Positions 22,555-25,313 of a DNA stretch of 25,313 bases are shown in pieces. Origin of the DNA: Holophagales bacterium UBA5704 (lineage in GTDB: Bacteria; Acidobacteriota; Thermoanaerobaculia; Multivoradales; UBA5704); assembly GCA_002420005.1 (NCBI GenBank), contig DIHE01000016.1:1349-26661 (forward strand), read 5' to 3'. Made by a program: the position numbers and the translations under genes. The notes below the pieces were generated by a model. The model had not been told where the DNA came from. It did not search any database and was given only the letters and a program-made list of their open reading frames with translations. Every line of letters begins with the position of its first letter. The first letter of the stretch is position 1.

Positions 22555-23964
22555 TTAGAGGAAGTATCCCATGACGTCGAGCACGACGTGGACGCCGGCG
22601 GTGGAGCTCTGGAGCGCGAGGGTGCCGCTGCCCGAGGAGGCGAGGGGGACGACCGCGTTGTTCGAGAGGATCTGGCCGGCGGCGAAGGTGATCGAGGCGG
22701 TGGCGGTGGGCTCGCCGTCACCGGGGAAGAGGCGGACGTAGCCCGCGCCGGGCGGGCCCACCACGGTGAGGTTCACCGCCAGTGCCTTGGCTCCCGCCGG
22801 CAGCCCGCAGAGGCCGCCCGTCGCGAGGACGCGCGGCACGGTGGCGGGCAGCGCCGGGCCGCCGGTGGCACTGAAGCCGGCGCGGGTGTCGAGCAGCCGG
22901 CAAGGCCCCAGGGTGTAGAAGTCGAGCGGCCCGGCCGCGGCGGCGGCGGTGGGCTTCCAGCCGCGCTGGACGACCTCGAAGTCCGACGCCTTGAGCGAGG
23001 CGAAGGCGGGATTGAGCTCGTCGTTGTTCCAGCGGGTGTCATAGACCCCCTGGATGTACATGTCGCTGCCGTTGTCCGCCACGATGAGGCCGTAGGTCTT
23101 CATCGCCTGGAAGATCTTCTGGATGTAGGGCAGGTACCCCGAGATGTCCTTGCCCGCCTTGAGCCGTAGGCGAGCGCCCAGGGGCAGGGCGTTGGCGTTG
23201 CCGCTGGTGGTCGCATCGTGGGAGGCCGGGAAGACGTAGCCGCGGGTGAAATCCACGGTGAAACGGAAGGCGTGGCGGATCGGGTCGGGGCCGAAGACCT
23301 CGTCGTAGCGGACGAGACCGGGGAGGATGGCGAGGCCGGCGGCGTCGGCGGAGGTCCAGGTCTCGGGCCGGCGGGCGTTCGAGTCGAGGGAGAAGATGGC
23401 CCCCGATCCCCCTTCCCAGCGGTTCAGCGCCGCGTTCCAGTGGGTGTGGTAGATCTCGTAGAGGATGCGGTTGTCGCGGTCCACGATCAGCATGTGCCGG
23501 TCGCCGCTGTTCGCGTTCTGCCCCGACTGGCCCCCTTCGATCCACTTCGTCTGGGTCTTCGCCTCCGGCGGGATGGGATAGCCCGGCGGCCGGCCCGGGA
23601 AGCCGTCGTCGCTCTGGTCGCCGAACTCCATCCAGGTGACCGGCACCAGCGGCTGGGTCGAGGAGACGCTGATGTAGGGCATGCCGTAGATCCCCGGCGG
23701 ATTGCCGGTGTCGTCGCCGCCGAAGTCCGGATGCAGGCCGGTGGTGCCGCCGATGAAGCTGATGAAGTTGGCGGAGTTGGCGTCGAGCGGCGCGGCGCTG
23801 ACGTTGACGTTCCACCAGTTGTCCGCCGGAAACAGCGGCAGCGGCGCCGGCAACGGGCCATTCCGCACCGCCTGGGCGAGGCCGGGAGAGGGAAGGCCGG
23901 CGAGCGCGGCGCAAGCGAGCACGAGCGCGATGATCCGCCCCGGGAGCGGCTGAGAGTTCGCCAT
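22555..23964 (-). CDS. Secreted protein with C-terminal LDTR...DVxGYF domain
   Basis: Exported protein of 469 aa from the ATG at 23964 (MANSQPLPGR), which has AAAGGAG upstream; the long open frame before it is antisense to the next gene. A signal peptide (IIALVLACAALAGL, PSPGLAQA) leads into a large domain (about 35-345) with FPADNWWNVNVSAAPLD, DRHMLIVDRDNRILYEIYHT, GYVFPASHD and YGLIVADNGSDMYIQG. I do not recognise a characterised enzyme. The last 120 residues run from CRLLDTRAGF to VLDVMGYFL, a beta-rich module I have seen at the ends of many extracellular proteins of Acidobacteria and Actinobacteria. Nine bases separate its stop from the ribonuclease start, so the two are co-transcribed despite unrelated roles. 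Confidence 0.8.
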   Translation of the reverse strand: MANSQPLPGRIIALVLACAALAGLPSPGLAQAVRNGPLPAPLPLFPADNWWNVNVSAAPLDANSANFISFIGGTTGLHPDFGGDDTGNPPGIYGMPYISVSSTQPLVPVTWMEFGDQSDDGFPGRPPGYPIPPEAKTQTKWIEGGQSGQNANSGDRHMLIVDRDNRILYEIYHTHWNAALNRWEGGSGAIFSLDSNARRPETWTSADAAGLAILPGLVRYDEVFGPDPIRHAFRFTVDFTRGYVFPASHDATTSGNANALPLGARLRLKAGKDISGYLPYIQKIFQAMKTYGLIVADNGSDMYIQGVYDTRWNNDELNPAFASLKASDFEVVQRGWKPTAAAAAGPLDFYTLGPCRLLDTRAGFSATGGPALPATVPRVLATGGLCGLPAGAKALAVNLTVVGPPGAGYVRLFPGDGEPTATASITFAAGQILSNNAVVPLASSGSGTLALQSSTAGVHVVLDVMGYFL

Positions 23965-24000
23965 CTCGATCTCCTTTGAAGGTATGCACAACTCGCTACG

Positions 24001-24006
24001 AGTATA
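24001..24006 (-). promoter_or_regulatory. -10 box of the secreted-protein/ribonuclease unit
   Basis: Read on the minus strand the hexamer is TATACT within GGGCTATACTCG, 36 bases upstream of the ATG at 23964. That places the transcript start about 30 nt before the gene, upstream of the AAAGGAG ribosome site. No good -35 is evident. Confidence 0.45.
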
Positions 24007-24055
24007 GCCCAGGGCGGGAAAGGGCCGGCCCTGGCGGGCGGGGAGAGGACCACCA

Positions 24056-24061
24056 TAGACT
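24056..24061 (+). promoter_or_regulatory. -10-like hexamer next to the start of the phosphatase-superfamily gene
   Basis: TAGACT ends 8 bp before the ATG at 24070, with no Shine-Dalgarno site between. The spacing fits a leaderless transcript, as at 5480-5496. The divergent TATACT box lies 50 bp away on the other strand. Confidence 0.35.
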
Positions 24062-24069
24062 AAGGCGCG

Positions 24070-25313
24070 ATGGCGACGCCCGAGACCTCTGCGCACGACC
24101 TGGACGACGTCCGCTCCGAGCTGCGGCGGCTGGGGTATCTTCATCATGGGTTCGAGCGGTACCTGCTGCAGGACGCGCTGCGTCCGCAGCGGCCCTGGCC
24201 GACGTTGTTGCGGCTGGCTCTCAAGGTGGGTCTGCCGGCCGGTCTGGTGCTCGCCTTGCCGCTCGCCCTCGGGCTGGTGATGGGCAATACGGTGGCCGAG
24301 CCCGACCCGTTCGCGGTCGCCCTCGATACGCTGGTTCTCTTCCTGCACCTGTTTCTGCCGCTGTCGGCGGCGGTGGGCCTGGGCTTTCTGGCGCTCGGCG
24401 GGATCGTCTTGGCGCTTCTCCGCGTCTCGCATGTGAAGCGGATCGAGCGGCTGTCGTTCGCGGTCTCCCTGGTCGCCGGGGCTTTCGGGCTGGTGCTGGC
24501 GATCCGGGGGCTGCGCGAGCTGCTGGCGGAGAGCCGGCTGCCGCTGCTGCTCACCTTGGGAATCGCGGCGCCGTTCGCCATCTATCTGCTGATCAAGCTG
24601 GTGGACCAGGGTCTGCTGACCCTCGCCATCCGCTTCACGGACGCGGCGCCGCACGGCCGGCTGTTCTCGCGGCGATGGCTCGGCTGGACGCTCCTCGGGG
24701 CGGCGCTGGTCCTGACCTTGCCGGCGGTTCTCACCGCGCGCCGCGAGGTGCCGCCGGCGCCGGTCTCGCTGCCGGTGGCTCCGGGGGACCGGGTGCTGCT
24801 GCTCGGCCTCGACGGCGTGCTGCCCGAGGAGCTGGACTACCTCCTGGCCCTGGGGGACCTGCCACACCTGGAGAGCCTGGTGCAGGGAGGCGGAATGTGG
24901 AGCTATGGGCGGCGCGACGAGCCGCCGGCGTCGTTCTGGACGACCATCGCGACCGGAGTGCCCGGCCCGGACCACGGTGTTGCGGCGCTCGACAGCTTCC
25001 GGCCGCTCGGGGTGCGGACGCCGCTCGCCCGCAACGGCCCGCTGCGCGGCTGGTGGGCCGGCGTCGAGGTACCGCTCGGGCTCGCCGAGTACCGCCCGCT
25101 CCTGGCCAACCGGCGCGATGCGTTCACGGTGTGGGAGCTCGCCTCGCGGGGCGGCGCACCGGTGGTGGCGGTGAACTGGTGGGCCACCTTCCCGGCGGAG
25201 GAGCTGCCCGGTCTGGTGGTGGCGCACGGCGCCTGGCAGCTTCTTCAGGAGAAGAGCGAAGGCGCGGCGGCCCCGGCCGTCGCCCGGCCGGCGCTCGCGG
25301 CGCTCGCCCGGGC
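24070..25313 (+). CDS. Membrane-anchored alkaline-phosphatase-superfamily enzyme, C-terminus beyond right edge
   Basis: The frame opened by the ATG at 24070 (MATPETSAHDLDDVRSELRR) has no stop to the window end, 414 codons. The N-terminal part has hydrophobic helices at about 51-72, 86-117, 129-147, 158-176 and 203-222. A soluble domain follows that begins like type I phosphodiesterase/nucleotide pyrophosphatases: DRVLLLGLDGVLPEEL (metal-binding D248), LPHLESLVQGGG, then the nucleophile region PASFWTTIATG (T291) and GPDHGV. Soluble-domain orientation is probably periplasmic. The remaining metal ligands lie beyond the edge. The substrate cannot be told; polar-head-group or nucleotide phosphodiesters are options. 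The opposite-strand open frame across this gene is an antisense shadow. Confidence 0.82.
   Translation, partial: MATPETSAHDLDDVRSELRRLGYLHHGFERYLLQDALRPQRPWPTLLRLALKVGLPAGLVLALPLALGLVMGNTVAEPDPFAVALDTLVLFLHLFLPLSAAVGLGFLALGGIVLALLRVSHVKRIERLSFAVSLVAGAFGLVLAIRGLRELLAESRLPLLLTLGIAAPFAIYLLIKLVDQGLLTLAIRFTDAAPHGRLFSRRWLGWTLLGAALVLTLPAVLTARREVPPAPVSLPVAPGDRVLLLGLDGVLPEELDYLLALGDLPHLESLVQGGGMWSYGRRDEPPASFWTTIATGVPGPDHGVAALDSFRPLGVRTPLARNGPLRGWWAGVEVPLGLAEYRPLLANRRDAFTVWELASRGGAPVVAVNWWATFPAEELPGLVVAHGAWQLLQEKSEGAAAPAVARPALAALAR

Noticed and set aside
23965..25227. N-terminal extension of the secreted protein to an 890-residue product
   Set aside because: The extension is Gln/Arg-rich antisense of the phosphatase-superfamily gene, while the ATG at 23964 has a ribosome site and a signal peptide.

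Overview
The window is a GC-rich, gene-dense stretch of bacterial chromosome. Gram-negative-type gene content (a PBP1B-like murein synthase, Tat and Sec signal peptides, a surface-type C-terminal domain ending DVMGYF) and a repeat whose reverse translation reads AGETPALPG suggest an Acidobacteriota-like organism, perhaps of the Thermoanaerobaculia type. That assignment is an inference from gene style, not from a marker gene. No rRNA, tRNA, CRISPR array or insertion sequence was recognised.

Layout. (1) 1-5238, all minus strand: uvrA (cut by the left edge), a PBP1B-like bifunctional penicillin-binding protein, and a VapC-like PIN toxin with its Phd/YefM-like antitoxin, which has a readable promoter and operator. 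(2) 5496-7935, plus strand: a YbiT-type ABC-F ATPase with an extra C-terminal coiled coil, a YgiT-type zinc-finger protein, and a UPF0175 antitoxin-like gene broken by a +1 frameshift. (3) 7936-11231, an accessory island with a different base composition: a REP-like hairpin element, a minus-strand receptor-like protein (export signal, IPT-like ectodomain, five predicted TM helices, cytoplasmic TIR domain, C-terminal effector-associated-type domain), a small ORF, and an array of twenty 21-bp tandem repeats bracketed by two copies of a short gene tail. (4) 11232-13688, plus: DUF5655 protein, DUF6544/DUF6920-like protein, a small secreted regulatory-like-domain protein and a Tat-exported alpha/beta hydrolase, which meets a minus-strand sulfatase (13681-15051) tail to tail.

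(5) 15168-21122, plus, tightly packed: three consecutive methionine-salvage genes (mtnB, mtnD, mtnC), then an OLD/AAA_21-like ATPase and a DUF4276 TOPRIM-like protein (a candidate two-gene conflict module), then an exported cyclase/kynurenine-formamidase-like enzyme and an exported serine hydrolase. (6) 21103-23964, minus: a short RNB-domain ribonuclease and a secreted protein directly upstream of it. (7) 24070 to the right edge, plus: a membrane-anchored alkaline-phosphatase-superfamily enzyme, incomplete here.

The strongest candidates for something new are the Toll-receptor-like TIR protein with its neighbouring 21-bp repeat array, and the ATPase/DUF4276 pair placed 12 bp behind the mtn genes. 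The frameshifted UPF0175 gene, the TA operator, and -10-like hexamers placed right before start codons (possible leaderless transcripts) are smaller but directly visible observations.
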